Source of the DNA: Pseudomonadota bacterium
GTDB lineage: Bacteria > Pseudomonadota > Gammaproteobacteria > Burkholderiales > Burkholderiaceae_C
NCBI GenBank assembly: GCA_031119395.1
Contig: JAVHYA010000033.1
Location: 1 to 50,650, forward strand
Direction of reading: 5' to 3'
DNA length: 50,650 nucleotides
The notes beneath the pieces were generated by a model, which was not told where the DNA came from, did no database searches, and worked only from the letters and a program-made list of their open reading frames with translations. Position 1 is the stretch's first letter. Each line of letters opens with the position of its first letter. Shown here piece by piece: positions 1-9,897 of the stretch. Both the position numbers and the translations under genes were made by a program.

Positions 1-3
1 GCA

Positions 4-1674
<1,671 letters not shown>

Positions 1675-1689
1675 TCAGGGGTGAATGGA

Positions 1690-1980
1690 TTACTTCTCGA
1701 CGACCGCGAACAGGTCGTCTTCCTTCATGACGAGCAGCTCGTCGCCGTCGACCTTGACGGTCTGGCCCGAGTACTTGCCGAACAGCACGCGGTCGCCGAC
1801 CTTCACGGTCAGGGCCGAGAGCTCGCCCTTGTCGTTGCGCTTGCCGGGACCCACGGCCAGCACTTCACCCTGGTCGGGCTTCTCGGCGGCGGCGTCGGGG
1901 ATCACGATGCCCGAGGCGGTCTTGGTTTCGCTGTCAATGCGCTTGACGATCACGCGATCGGCCAAAGGACGAAGTTTCAT
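1690..1980 (-). CDS. groS: 10-kDa co-chaperonin GroES
   Basis: GroES is the heptameric lid of the GroEL chamber. The 96-residue protein begins [14 protein letters not shown] and carries the mobile-loop segment ([14 protein letters not shown], about 18-31) that docks on GroEL. I chose the ATG at 1980 because it gives the exact family length and has AGGAG directly upstream (CCCAGGAGATGC). A longer in-frame extension reaching 2286 would run through the CIRCE operator and is not real. It is the first gene of the groES-groEL operon. Its leader is about 120 nt if transcription starts just after the -10 at 2108-2113. Confidence 0.98.
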   Translation of the reverse strand: MKLRPLADRVIVKRIDSETKTASGIVIPDAAAEKPDQGEVLAVGPGKRNDKGELSALTVKVGDRVLFGKYSGQTVKVDGDELLVMKEDDLFAVVEK

Positions 1981-2039
1981 TGCATCTCCTGGGATATGAG
2001 AAACGGGGTTGGTTCTGTGGACGGCCGGGCCCGGAAAAG

Positions 2040-2060
2040 CCGGTCGACCGTCCGGTCGAC
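2040..2060. repeat. 9-bp direct repeat with GTCGAC arms in the groES leader
   Basis: Two copies of CCGGTCGAC (2040-2048 and 2052-2060) are separated by three bases. Their GTCGAC cores also form an inverted repeat, so the groES 5' leader RNA could fold a small GC-rich hairpin here. No function is assigned. Confidence 0.5.
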
Positions 2061-2081
2061 TTGGGATCGTGCAAGGTGTTG

Positions 2082-2108
2082 TTAGCACTCGACCCCAGCG
2101 AGTGCTAA
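2082..2108. promoter_or_regulatory. CIRCE operator (HrcA site)
   Basis: TTAGCACTC (2082-2090), nine spacer bases, GAGTGCTAA (2100-2108): a perfect match to the CIRCE inverted repeat bound by the heat-shock repressor HrcA. It abuts the -10 element of the groESL promoter and covers the expected transcription start, so bound HrcA would block initiation. hrcA itself is not in the window. Confidence 0.95.
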
Positions 2109-2136
2109 TCATAAGGGCATTTCGAACCCTTTCAAG
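2108..2136 (-). promoter_or_regulatory. groESL promoter, sigma70-type with sigma32-like -35
   Basis: Read on the minus strand, TTGAAA (2135-2130) is followed after 16 bp by TATGAT (2113-2108). The extended -35 CTTGAAA, with CCCTTAT further down, also resembles a sigma32 heat-shock promoter (CTTGAAA...CCCATNT). The two readings overlap and cannot be separated by sequence alone. The -10 touches the CIRCE operator. Confidence 0.7.
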
Positions 2137-2282
2137 TGCGCATCCGCAATGCGGTCGCGCGGCCGTCCGACAGCGACACGTCCGGGCATCGTGGTGAGGC
2201 CGCATGGCGCGGCGGTGACATCCGCCGCCGCAATGTCCCCACCGCCAGGCTGCCCAGGCTCGTTCACCTTGGGTTAATAAAT

Positions 2283-2304
2283 ACAATGCGAATCACTCGC
2301 AATT
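2283..2304 (+). promoter_or_regulatory. putative Fur box
   Basis: The segment AATGCGAATCACTCGCAATT contains a perfect inverted repeat, TGCGA (2287-2291) - N5 - TCGCA (2297-2301), in an AT-rich setting. It is 13 bp upstream of the start of a siderophore receptor gene. Fur boxes of GCGAAT-type halves are usual in Burkholderiales. The assignment is inferred from motif and context. The stretch from 2109 to 2280 between the groESL promoter and this site shows no gene. Confidence 0.6.
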
Positions 2305-2316
2305 AAAGCCCGCCTG

Positions 2317-4473
2317 ATGTTGTTCCTCCACTTGTTGTCATCGACCCGCGCCCGGCCTGCGGCGCTGCCTTTCCTGATCGCGTCGCTGGGGCTCGGCCTG
2401 GGCGCCACCTCGCGGGCCCAGACCTCGGAGGCGCCGGCGGCCGGGGCCGCGGTACCCACCCTGCCGGCCGTGCAGGTGGACGCCAGCGCCGAGCGCGAGA
2501 CCGCGACGTCGCCCGTCATCGGCTACCGCGCGAAGAACGCCGCCACCGCCACCAAGACCGACACCCCGCTGGCGGAGACGCCGCAGTCGGTGACGGTGGT
2601 CACGCGCGACCAGATCGTGGACCAGGGCGCCACGAACCTCCAGGACGCGCTCACCTACGCGGCCGGCGTGCGCTCCGACGCCTACGGCCTGGACTCGCGC
2701 GCCGACTCGGCACGCATCCGCGGCACCGAGCCGACGGTGTTCCTCGACGGGCTGCGGCAGGCCTACGGCTACTACACCAGCACGACGCGCACCGACCCGT
2801 TCACGCTCGAACGGCTCGAGGTGCTGCGCGGTCCCTCGGGCATGCTCTTCGGCGCCGGCACGGCGGCCGGCGTGGTCAACATGGTGAGCAAGCGGCCGCT
2901 GTTCGAGACGCAGCGCGAGATCGGCGTGCAGTACGGCAGTTTCAACCGCCGCCAGCTGCAGGTGGACTTGACCGGTCCGCTCGATGCCCAGGGCACACTG
3001 GCCTATCGATTCATCGCACTGGGCCGCAAGTCGGGCACGCAGGTCGACCATGTGCCCGACGACCGCGTGCTGCTGGCGCCGTCGCTCACCTGGCGGCCCA
3101 CGGCCATGACCTCGCTCACCTTGCAGGGGCTCTACCAGAAGGACAAGAGCGGCAGCTCCTCGCAGTTCTTCCCGTGGGAAGGCACGCTGCTGCCCAACCC
3201 CAACGGCCAGCTGCCGCGCAACCGCTTCATCGGCGAGCCGGGCGACTACTACGACAGCCAGCGCAAGACCTTCGGCTGGCTGTTCGAGCACAAGTTCAAC
3301 GACCAGTGGGCGGTCCGCCAGAACTTCCGCGTCGCGCGCAACGTGAACGACAGCCTCTACCACTGGGGCGACTTCTACGGCAACGGCGTCGATGCCGGCC
3401 CGGGCGGCTGGGGCGCCGACCCGATCTTCAAGCGCACGCTCGGCCGCTACACCTCCAACTCGCGCACCGAGCAGCAGATCACCAACCTCGACAACCACGT
3501 CGAGGGCCGCTTCAGCACCGGCGCGCTGCAGCACACGCTGCTCGTGGGCGCCGATTTCACTCGCTCGCGCGAACGCACCTGGACCGACTACTCCGGCTAC
3601 AGCACGATCGACGCCTATTTCCCGGTCTACGGCAACGTGGCCGCGGGTGTGCGCACGCCCAACCCGAAGACCCGCCAGCGCCAGTCGGGCTTCTACCTGC
3701 AGGACCAGATGAAGCTCGGGCCGTGGATCGTCGTGGCGGGCCTGCGGCACGACCGCGCGGTGTCCAGCGCCGAAGGCAGCGAGTCCGACAAGGCCTCGGC
3801 CACCACCAAGCGCCTGGGACTGATGTACGCCTTCGAGTCGGGCTGGTCGCCCTACATCAGCTATGCCGAGTCCTTCACGCCCCAGTCGGCCATCAACGGC
3901 CAGATCTTCAAACCGCTGCGTGGCGAGCAATGGGAGGCGGGGGTCAAGTACGAACCGGCCGGCCGCAGCGTGGCCTTCAATGCCGCGGTGTACGACCTGA
4001 AGGAAAAGAACCAGATCCAGCAGACCGGCCCCTACACCTACGAACAGGTGGGCCGCACGCGCACGCGCGGGGTCGAGCTCGAGGCGCGCGGCACCGTGGG
4101 CCGCAACCTGGACCTGATCGCCCACTACACCTACACCGACCTCGACCCGCAGCTCGAGGGCCTGCCGCGCCACCAGGCCAGCGTGTGGGCCAAGTACCGC
4201 TTCGCCATCGCGGGCGTCAACGGCTTTTCGGCCGGCGCGGGCGTGCGCTACATGGGCGCGTTCCGCGACACCTCGTACGGCGGCTACGGCCCGCGCGTGC
4301 CGAGCTCGGCGCTGCTCGACCTGGTCTTCGCCTACGACACCGAGCGCTGGCGCTATGCGCTGAACATCAACAACGCGACCGACAAGAACTACTTCAGCAC
4401 CTGCCTGGCCCGCGGCGACTGCTGGTGGGGCGCCCGCCGCAACGTGGTGGCCAGCGCCACCTACCGCTTCTGA
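2317..4473 (+). CDS. TonB-dependent siderophore receptor (FhuA/FpvA-like)
   Basis: An outer-membrane 22-strand beta-barrel receptor that imports a ferric siderophore using TonB energy. The 718-residue protein has an N-terminal signal peptide ending near TSRAQ (about 35). A plug domain follows (TPQSVTVVTRDQI at about 90-102, the VEVLRGPSGMLFGAG region near 165-185), then a long barrel ending in the OMP-type terminal Phe (SATYRF). The Cys pair in TCLARGDCWWG near the C-terminus is common in hydroxamate-siderophore receptors of this type. A Fur-box-like palindrome lies immediately upstream, and a PepSY membrane gene starts 29 bp downstream, giving an iron-regulated operon. The exact ligand cannot be told from sequence. 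No strong Shine-Dalgarno precedes the chosen ATG, so the start is moderately certain. Confidence 0.9.
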   Translation: MLFLHLLSSTRARPAALPFLIASLGLGLGATSRAQTSEAPAAGAAVPTLPAVQVDASAERETATSPVIGYRAKNAATATKTDTPLAETPQSVTVVTRDQIVDQGATNLQDALTYAAGVRSDAYGLDSRADSARIRGTEPTVFLDGLRQAYGYYTSTTRTDPFTLERLEVLRGPSGMLFGAGTAAGVVNMVSKRPLFETQREIGVQYGSFNRRQLQVDLTGPLDAQGTLAYRFIALGRKSGTQVDHVPDDRVLLAPSLTWRPTAMTSLTLQGLYQKDKSGSSSQFFPWEGTLLPNPNGQLPRNRFIGEPGDYYDSQRKTFGWLFEHKFNDQWAVRQNFRVARNVNDSLYHWGDFYGNGVDAGPGGWGADPIFKRTLGRYTSNSRTEQQITNLDNHVEGRFSTGALQHTLLVGADFTRSRERTWTDYSGYSTIDAYFPVYGNVAAGVRTPNPKTRQRQSGFYLQDQMKLGPWIVVAGLRHDRAVSSAEGSESDKASATTKRLGLMYAFESGWSPYISYAESFTPQSAINGQIFKPLRGEQWEAGVKYEPAGRSVAFNAAVYDLKEKNQIQQTGPYTYEQVGRTRTRGVELEARGTVGRNLDLIAHYTYTDLDPQLEGLPRHQASVWAKYRFAIAGVNGFSAGAGVRYMGAFRDTSYGGYGPRVPSSALLDLVFAYDTERWRYALNINNATDKNYFSTCLARGDCWWGARRNVVASATYRF

Positions 4474-4502
4474 CGCCCGGCGTCGCGCACATTCCGACCA
4501 CG

Positions 4503-5714
4503 ATGAAGAGCCAATCGATCAAGACCTGGGCCTGGGTGCACAAGTGGAGCAGCATCGTCTGCACCGCCTTCATGCTGCTGCTGTGCATCACCGGCCTGCC
4601 GCTGATCTTCCACCACGAGATCGGGCACCTGCTGGGCACGGAGGTGGAGGCGCCGAAGATGGCCGCGGGCACGCCGCACCAGAGCCTGGACCGCATCCTC
4701 GAGGTCGCGCGCGCACAGCATCCCGACCGGGTCGTGCAGTTCGCGTCCAAGGCCGAGGACGACGACAACCTGTGGTTCGTCACCATGACGCCCACGCCCG
4801 CGCCGACCGACGACTTCCGCTCCGTCGCCATCGACGCGCGCACGGCCCAGGTGCTGGCGCAGCCGCGCTTCGACCAGGGCTTCATGTACGTGATGTTCAA
4901 GCTGCACGTGGACCTGTTCGCGGGGCTGCCGGGCAAGCTCTTCCTCGGGCTCATGGGGCTGCTGCTGCTGGTGGCCGTCGTCAGCGGCGTCGTGCTGTAC
5001 TCGCCCTTCATGCGCAAGCTCGACTTCGGCACCGTGCGACGCGACCGGCGCACGCGCCTGAAGTGGCTGGACCTGCACAACCTGCTGGGCATCGTCACCC
5101 TGGTGTGGGTCTTCGTGGTGGGCGCCACCGGGATGATCAACACCTGGGCCGACCTCGTCATCAAGTACTGGCAGCACGATCAGCTCAGTGCGTTGCTGGT
5201 GCCCTACCAGGGTCAGCCGCTGGTGCCGGTGGCCGAGCGTGGATCGGTGCAGCGCTCGATGGAGGCCGCGCAGGCACAGGCGCCGAACACCAAGCTGTCG
5301 TTCATCGCCTTCCCGGGCACCGCGTTCTCGAGCCCGCACCACACCACCTTCTTCCTCAAGGGCAACGAGCCCTTCACCTCGAAGCTGCTGCAGCCCGTGC
5401 TCGTCGACGCGAAGACGGCCGAGGTCACCGCGGCACCGAAGCTGCCGTGGTACCTCACCGCGCTGCTGGTGTCGCAGCCGCTGCACTTCGGCGACTACGG
5501 CGGCATGCCGATGCAGATCCTCTGGGCGCTGCTGGACATCGCCACCATCATCGTGCTGGGCAGCGGCCTGTACCTGTGGCTGCGCAAGGGGCAGCCCACG
5601 CACGAGCACAAGCCGAAGCCCGCGGCGGCCGACGTCGCGGCGCCTGCACAGGCACCGCCGCTGTCGCCGGCGACCGCCACGCGCGCCTCGACGCAGCTGG
5701 AAGGCGCGCCATGA
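4503..5714 (+). CDS. PepSY-associated TM-helix protein (iron-regulated membrane protein)
   Basis: A 403-residue inner-membrane protein of the PepSY_TM family, often encoded next to siderophore receptors and thought to act in reduction or release of iron from imported ferric-siderophores. Visible features are an N-terminal helix after KTWAWVHKWSS (about 18-36), a periplasmic PepSY-like region, a second helix near 140-165 (LFLGLMGLLLLVAVVSGVV), a WLDLHNLLG segment followed by a third helix (about 195-215), and a final helix near 340-360. WVHKW and LDLHNLLG carry the conserved His residues. The C-terminal tail is Ala/Pro-rich. The start at 4503 gives the standard N-terminus. Its stop overlaps the next start as ATGA, indicating translational coupling. 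Confidence 0.85.
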   Translation: MKSQSIKTWAWVHKWSSIVCTAFMLLLCITGLPLIFHHEIGHLLGTEVEAPKMAAGTPHQSLDRILEVARAQHPDRVVQFASKAEDDDNLWFVTMTPTPAPTDDFRSVAIDARTAQVLAQPRFDQGFMYVMFKLHVDLFAGLPGKLFLGLMGLLLLVAVVSGVVLYSPFMRKLDFGTVRRDRRTRLKWLDLHNLLGIVTLVWVFVVGATGMINTWADLVIKYWQHDQLSALLVPYQGQPLVPVAERGSVQRSMEAAQAQAPNTKLSFIAFPGTAFSSPHHTTFFLKGNEPFTSKLLQPVLVDAKTAEVTAAPKLPWYLTALLVSQPLHFGDYGGMPMQILWALLDIATIIVLGSGLYLWLRKGQPTHEHKPKPAAADVAAPAQAPPLSPATATRASTQLEGAP

Positions 5715-5896
5715 AGTCCTCGCGTTCCGCCACGGCGATGTGGGGCTGGCCGATCGCGATGGGCGTGCTCACCGCCATCGGGCTGGTCTCGGCCTTGTTC
5801 AGCGACGGCGGCTTCGGCGACATGCTGGCGTGGGTCACGCTGGGCATCCCGGTGGCGGCCTGCGTCTGGTTCGGCTGGCTGCGGCGGCGCGGCTGA
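5711..5896 (+). CDS. small hypothetical membrane protein
   Basis: A 61-residue protein with two predicted transmembrane stretches (about WGWPIAMGVLTAIGLVSAL and MLAWVTLGIPVAACVWFGW) and a basic C-terminus (RRRG). Its ATG overlaps the PepSY gene stop by four bases (ATGA at 5711-5714), so it belongs to the receptor-PepSY operon. Small two-helix proteins commonly end such iron-uptake operons. I cannot name a specific family or function from sequence. Support comes from coupling, codon use like its neighbours, and hydrophobicity. Confidence 0.7.
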   Translation: MKSSRSATAMWGWPIAMGVLTAIGLVSALFSDGGFGDMLAWVTLGIPVAACVWFGWLRRRG

Positions 5897-5920
5897 ACCG
5901 CCGGCTTTCGAGCGAAATCG

Positions 5921-5970
5921 CCCTGCAGCGCCCGGTGCGCGGGCGCGGGCAGCTATCGATTTCATAGCGA
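5921..5970 (-). repeat. dispersed GCTAT-N7-ATAGCTGC repeat, copy 1
   Basis: On the minus strand this reads CGCTATGAAATCGATAGCTG followed by a GC-rich part ending GGGCGCTGCAGGGC. It contains the inverted repeat GCTAT-N7-ATAGC. It fills most of the 110-bp space between the small membrane protein and the second receptor. Six related copies occur in this window. Confidence 0.75.
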
Positions 5971-6006
5971 ATACGCGGAGGCCATGCCGGGCGCGGCTCG
6001 CCCACA

Positions 6007-8178
6007 ATGCGTCGCATGATCCCGAAGACGCTCCACCCCACCGTCGCCTGGCTGGCGTGCGCCATGCCTTGCGTGGCCGCCGCGCAGACGAGCGCTGCCG
6101 ATCCTGCCGCGGCGGCCACGCCGATGCTCGATGCGGTGACGGTCAGCGTCCCGCGCGGCCAGGTCTCGCCCTTCGACGTGGCCGGGTCGGTCGACCGGGT
6201 CGAGGGCGACGAGGCGCGCGACAGCCGCCTGCAGGCCCAGCTCACCGAAAGCCTGGCCGGCGTGCCGGGGCTGCAGCTGCAGAACCGCTACAACTTCGCG
6301 CAGGACCTGCAGCTGTCCATCCGCGGCTTCGGCGCGCGTTCCACCTTCGGCGTGCGCGGTGTGCGCATCTACGTCGACGGCATCCCGGCCACGCTGCCGG
6401 ACGGGCAGGGCCAGACCTCCAACATCGACATCGCCTCGCTCGATCACGTCGAGGTGCTTCGCGGGCCCTTCTCGGCGCTGTACGGCAATTCCTCGGGCGG
6501 CGTGCTTCAGGCCTTCACCGCCACGGGCGAGGGGCGGCCGCGCCTGCAGTACTCGGCCGCGGGCGGCAGCTTCGGCACCTGGCGGCAGGGCCTTCAGCTC
6601 AGCGGCGCGCAGGCCCTGGGTGGCCCCGGCGGTGCGGCCATCGACTACCTCTTCAGCGCCAGCCGCTTCGACACCGAGGGCTGGCGCGAGCACAGCGCCG
6701 CGCGGCGCGACCTGGCCAACGGCAAGCTCGGCCTCACGCTCGACAACGGCGACCGCCTGACGCTGGTGGTCAACCGCGTGCGCATCGACGCGCAGGACCC
6801 GCTGGGCCTCACGGGCGAGCAGTTCGCGCTGGCGCCGCGCAGTGCGCCGCTGGCGCAGCAGTACGACACGCGCAAGACCGTTTCGCAAAGCCAGGCCGGC
6901 CTGCTCTACGAGCGTCGGCTCGACAGCCGCAACCAACTGCGGCTGATGCTCTACGGCGGCGAGCGCGAGACCACGCAGTTCCAGGCCATCCCGCCCTCGG
7001 CCCAGCAGAATCCGCTGCAGGCCGGCGGCGTGATCGGCCTGGCGCGCAACTACAGCGGGCTGGACGTGCGCTGGACCGGCGAGTTCGACCTGGCCGGACG
7101 GCCCCTGGATGTGGTCGCGGGCCTGGGCTATGACCGCATGCGCGAATGGCGCACCGGCTACGAGAACTACCTCGGCCCGGCGTCACGCCCCTGGCTGGGC
7201 GTGCAGGGCCGCCTGCGCCGCAACGAGCGCAACGAGGTCTGGAACCTCGACCCCTATGCCCAGGCCACCTGGCGCTTCGCCGACGCCTGGACGCTGGAGG
7301 CGGGGGTGCGCCGCAGCAGCGTGCACTTCGATTCGCAGGACCGCTACGTGCTGGGCCGCAACCGGGACGACAGCGGCAGTGCCCGTTACGCCCGCACGCT
7401 GCCCGTCGCCTCGCTGCGCTGGCAGCCGACGCGGGACCTGGCGCTGTACCTGTCGGCCGGGCGCGGCTTCGAGACGCCGACACTGAACGAACTGTCGTAC
7501 CGGCCCGACGGCAGCGGCGGCCTCAACTTCGCACTGCGACCCTCGGTGAACGACAGCGTCGAACTGGGCGCGAAGGCGCGGGTGGGGGGCGGCCTGCTCA
7601 CGGCGGCGGTCTTCGAAACCCGGACCCAGGACGAGATCGTGACCGCCACCAACGTCGGCGGCCGCGCCACCTTCCAGAACGCCGGCCGCACGCGCCGGCA
7701 GGGCGCCGAACTGGGCTGGCAGCACGAGACGGCGAATCACTGGCGCACGCAGCTCGCCTACACCTGGCTCGACGCGCGCTACCAGGATGCCTTCTGCTCG
7801 CCCGCGCCCTGCACCGGCGCGAGCTTCGTCGCGGCGGGCAACCGCATCCCCGGCATCGCGCGGCAGTCGCTGTTCGCGTCTTTCGGCTACGTGCCGCCGC
7901 AGGGCTTGCGGGCGGGGGTGGAACTGCGCGCGCTCAGCCGCATCCAGGCCAACGACCGCAACACGGCCAGCGCGCCGGGGTACGCCGTGGCTGCGCTGTA
8001 CGCGGGCTATGTGCAGCGCTGGGAGCGCTGGGAATTCAACGCCTTCGCACGCATCGAGAACGTCGCCGACCGCAAGTACGCCGGCTCGGTCATCGTCAAC
8101 GAAGGGAATGCCCGCTACTTCGAGCCGGCGCCGGGCCGCAACTGGACGGTGGGGATCGGCGGCGCCTACCGCTTCTGA
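6007..8178 (+). CDS. TonB-dependent receptor (FecA-like family)
   Basis: A 723-residue outer-membrane TonB-dependent transporter. It has a signal peptide ending near CVAAAQT (about 27), a TonB-box-like segment (LDAVTVSVPR), a plug domain with LSIRGFGARSTFGVRG (about 103-118), VYVDGIP-type and VLRGPFSALYGN elements, and a barrel ending with terminal Phe (GGAYRF). It lacks the downstream PepSY partner seen for the first receptor, and the repeat just upstream separates it from that operon. The substrate (siderophore, heme, cobalamin or copper) cannot be assigned from sequence. The ATG at 6007 and the in-frame ATG at 6016 (MIPKTLH) are both possible; neither has a clear Shine-Dalgarno. Confidence 0.88.
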   Translation: MRRMIPKTLHPTVAWLACAMPCVAAAQTSAADPAAAATPMLDAVTVSVPRGQVSPFDVAGSVDRVEGDEARDSRLQAQLTESLAGVPGLQLQNRYNFAQDLQLSIRGFGARSTFGVRGVRIYVDGIPATLPDGQGQTSNIDIASLDHVEVLRGPFSALYGNSSGGVLQAFTATGEGRPRLQYSAAGGSFGTWRQGLQLSGAQALGGPGGAAIDYLFSASRFDTEGWREHSAARRDLANGKLGLTLDNGDRLTLVVNRVRIDAQDPLGLTGEQFALAPRSAPLAQQYDTRKTVSQSQAGLLYERRLDSRNQLRLMLYGGERETTQFQAIPPSAQQNPLQAGGVIGLARNYSGLDVRWTGEFDLAGRPLDVVAGLGYDRMREWRTGYENYLGPASRPWLGVQGRLRRNERNEVWNLDPYAQATWRFADAWTLEAGVRRSSVHFDSQDRYVLGRNRDDSGSARYARTLPVASLRWQPTRDLALYLSAGRGFETPTLNELSYRPDGSGGLNFALRPSVNDSVELGAKARVGGGLLTAAVFETRTQDEIVTATNVGGRATFQNAGRTRRQGAELGWQHETANHWRTQLAYTWLDARYQDAFCSPAPCTGASFVAAGNRIPGIARQSLFASFGYVPPQGLRAGVELRALSRIQANDRNTASAPGYAVAALYAGYVQRWERWEFNAFARIENVADRKYAGSVIVNEGNARYFEPAPGRNWTVGIGGAYRF

Positions 8179-8200
8179 GGTGCGGGACTCAGGCCAAAAC

Positions 8201-8250
8201 GGGCCGCAGCGCTCGTCGATCCTGCGCAGGCAGCTATCAAAAAATGAGCG
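8201..8250 (-). repeat. dispersed ATAGCTGC repeat, copy 2
   Basis: Minus-strand reading: CGCTCATTTTTTGATAGCTG, then CCTGCGCAGG and GAGCGCTGCGGCCC. It sits in the convergent space between the second receptor and the small lipoprotein gene. The left arm of the GCTAT-N7-ATAGC inverted repeat is degenerate here. Confidence 0.7.
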
Positions 8251-8268
8251 CGGACCCGATGATCGCGC

Positions 8269-8484
8269 TCAGTTCTTGACGCACTCGAACATCACCTCGA
8301 CATTGCCCGGCGCCATGCCCAGCATCCGGGCACGGCCGCCCTCCTTGGCGCAGTAGGCGCCGGCCTCGTTGGCCGAACTGGCGCGCAGCTTGCCGCCCGG
8401 CATGCGGACGACTTCGAAGGACGTGCCGCACGCCGTCAGGGCGAGGGCGGCGGCAAGGAGGCAGAGGGTCGGAAAGCGGGTCAT
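8269..8484 (-). CDS. small putative lipoprotein
   Basis: A 71-residue protein starting MTRFPTLCLLAAALALTACG. This is a lipoprotein signal peptide with the lipobox LTAC, so Cys19 should be lipidated. The mature part (about 52 residues) contains GGKLRASSANEAGAYC and ends VMFECVKN. I do not recognise a named family. I chose the ATG at 8484 over the upstream in-frame start at 8541 because it places the signal peptide correctly. It lies 37 bp downstream of metK on the same strand and may be read through from it. Confidence 0.75.
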   Translation of the reverse strand: MTRFPTLCLLAAALALTACGTSFEVVRMPGGKLRASSANEAGAYCAKEGGRARMLGMAPGNVEVMFECVKN

Positions 8485-8521
8485 GGTGCGATTGTGGGAC
8501 ACGCACGCCGCGTCTGGCGTT

Positions 8522-9703
8522 TCAAAGTCCCGCGGCCGCACGCAGCGCGGCAGCCTTGTCGGTTCTTTCCCAGGTGAACTCCGGCTCCTCGCGGCCGAAG
8601 TGGCCGTAGGCGGCGGTCTTGGCGTAGATGGGGCGCAGCAGGTCGAGCATCTGGATGATGCCCTTGGGGCGCAGGTCGAAGTGCTCGGCCACCAGCGCCG
8701 ACAGCTTGTCGTCGGAAATGACGCCGGTGCCTTCGGTGTAGACCGTGATGTTCATCGGCCGCGCCACGCCGATGGCGTAGGCCACCTGGATCTGGCACTG
8801 GCGCGCCAGGCCGGCCGCCACGATGTTCTTGGCCACGTAGCGCGCGGCATACGCGGCCGAGCGGTCGACCTTCGACGGATCCTTGCCCGAGAACGCGCCG
8901 CCGCCGTGCGGGCAGGCGCCGCCGTAGGTGTCGACGATGATCTTGCGGCCCGTCAGCCCGCAGTCGCCCTGCGGGCCGCCGATGACGAAGCGGCCGGTGG
9001 GGTTGATCAGGTACTTGGTGTCCTGCAGCCACTCCTTGGGCAGCACCGGCTTGATGATCTCCTCGATGATGGCCTCGTTGAAGCTGGCCTTCATCTTGGT
9101 CGGCGACTCGCTCTGGTCCGGGTGGTGCTGGGTCGAGAGCACCACGGTGTCGATGCTGTGGGGCTTGCCGTCCACGTAGCGCATCGTGACCTGGCTCTTC
9201 GCGTCGGGACGCAGGAAGGGCAGGCGGCCGTCCTTGCGCAGCTGGGCCTGGCGCTCGACGAGGCGGTGTGCGTAGTAGATCGGCGCGGGCATCAGCTCGG
9301 GCGTCTCGTCGCAGGCGTAGCCGAACATCAGGCCCTGGTCGCCGGCGCCGGTGTTCAGGTGGTCGTCGCTGGCGTGGTCCACGCCCTGGGCGATGTCGTT
9401 GGACTGCTTGTCGTAGCAGACCATGACCGCGCAGCCCTTGTAGTCGATGCCGTAGTCGGTGTTGTCGTAGCCGATGCGCTTGATGGTGTCGCGTGCGACC
9501 TGGATGTAGTCCACGTGCGCGTTGGTCGTGATCTCGCCGGCCAGCACCACCAGGCCGGTGTTGGTCAGCGTCTCGGCGGCCACGCGGCTGCGCGGGTCCT
9601 GCTCGAAGATCGCGTCGAGGATCGAATCCGAGATCTGGTCCGCGACCTTGTCGGGGTGGCCCTCGGAAACCGATTCGGAAGTGAAGAGAAAGTCGTTCGC
9701 CAT
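8522..9703 (-). CDS. metK: S-adenosylmethionine synthetase
   Basis: Methionine adenosyltransferase (EC 2.5.1.6): ATP + methionine gives SAM, phosphate and diphosphate. The 393-residue protein has the family length and starts [20 protein letters not shown], where the GHPDKV His and Asp contact ATP and Mg. The signature GAGDQG (MAT motif 1) and the [17 protein letters not shown]-loop-like motif are present. I chose the ATG at 9703 because AAGGAGC sits just upstream; the longer reading frame to 9820 is not supported. The 194 bp to the divergent lpxL gene contain no gene and no SAM-riboswitch-like fold that I could recognise. Confidence 0.98.
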   Translation of the reverse strand: MANDFLFTSESVSEGHPDKVADQISDSILDAIFEQDPRSRVAAETLTNTGLVVLAGEITTNAHVDYIQVARDTIKRIGYDNTDYGIDYKGCAVMVCYDKQSNDIAQGVDHASDDHLNTGAGDQGLMFGYACDETPELMPAPIYYAHRLVERQAQLRKDGRLPFLRPDAKSQVTMRYVDGKPHSIDTVVLSTQHHPDQSESPTKMKASFNEAIIEEIIKPVLPKEWLQDTKYLINPTGRFVIGGPQGDCGLTGRKIIVDTYGGACPHGGGAFSGKDPSKVDRSAAYAARYVAKNIVAAGLARQCQIQVAYAIGVARPMNITVYTEGTGVISDDKLSALVAEHFDLRPKGIIQMLDLLRPIYAKTAAYGHFGREEPEFTWERTDKAAALRAAAGL

Positions 9704-9897
9704 GAAAGAAAGCTCCTTGTGCAAGTCCATTGGCGCGTTGCCAGGCTTGGGAGTCTTGGCGAACGCTTTAGCGGAGTTGTTTAACGTCGCCCCGCAAGTA
9801 GTTCCATAACTCGGCGACAATTTGCATTCTATTCAAGCCGCGCAAGGCTCGCCTTGCCCGCGCGTCTGTCCCTCCCATCCCTGTTGCCTTGCCCTGA

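Noticed and set aside
9704..9897. Possible SAM-sensing riboswitch upstream of metK
   Set aside because: No conserved SAM riboswitch core or plausible paired elements could be recognised; the region is simply a short divergent promoter space without a clear consensus.
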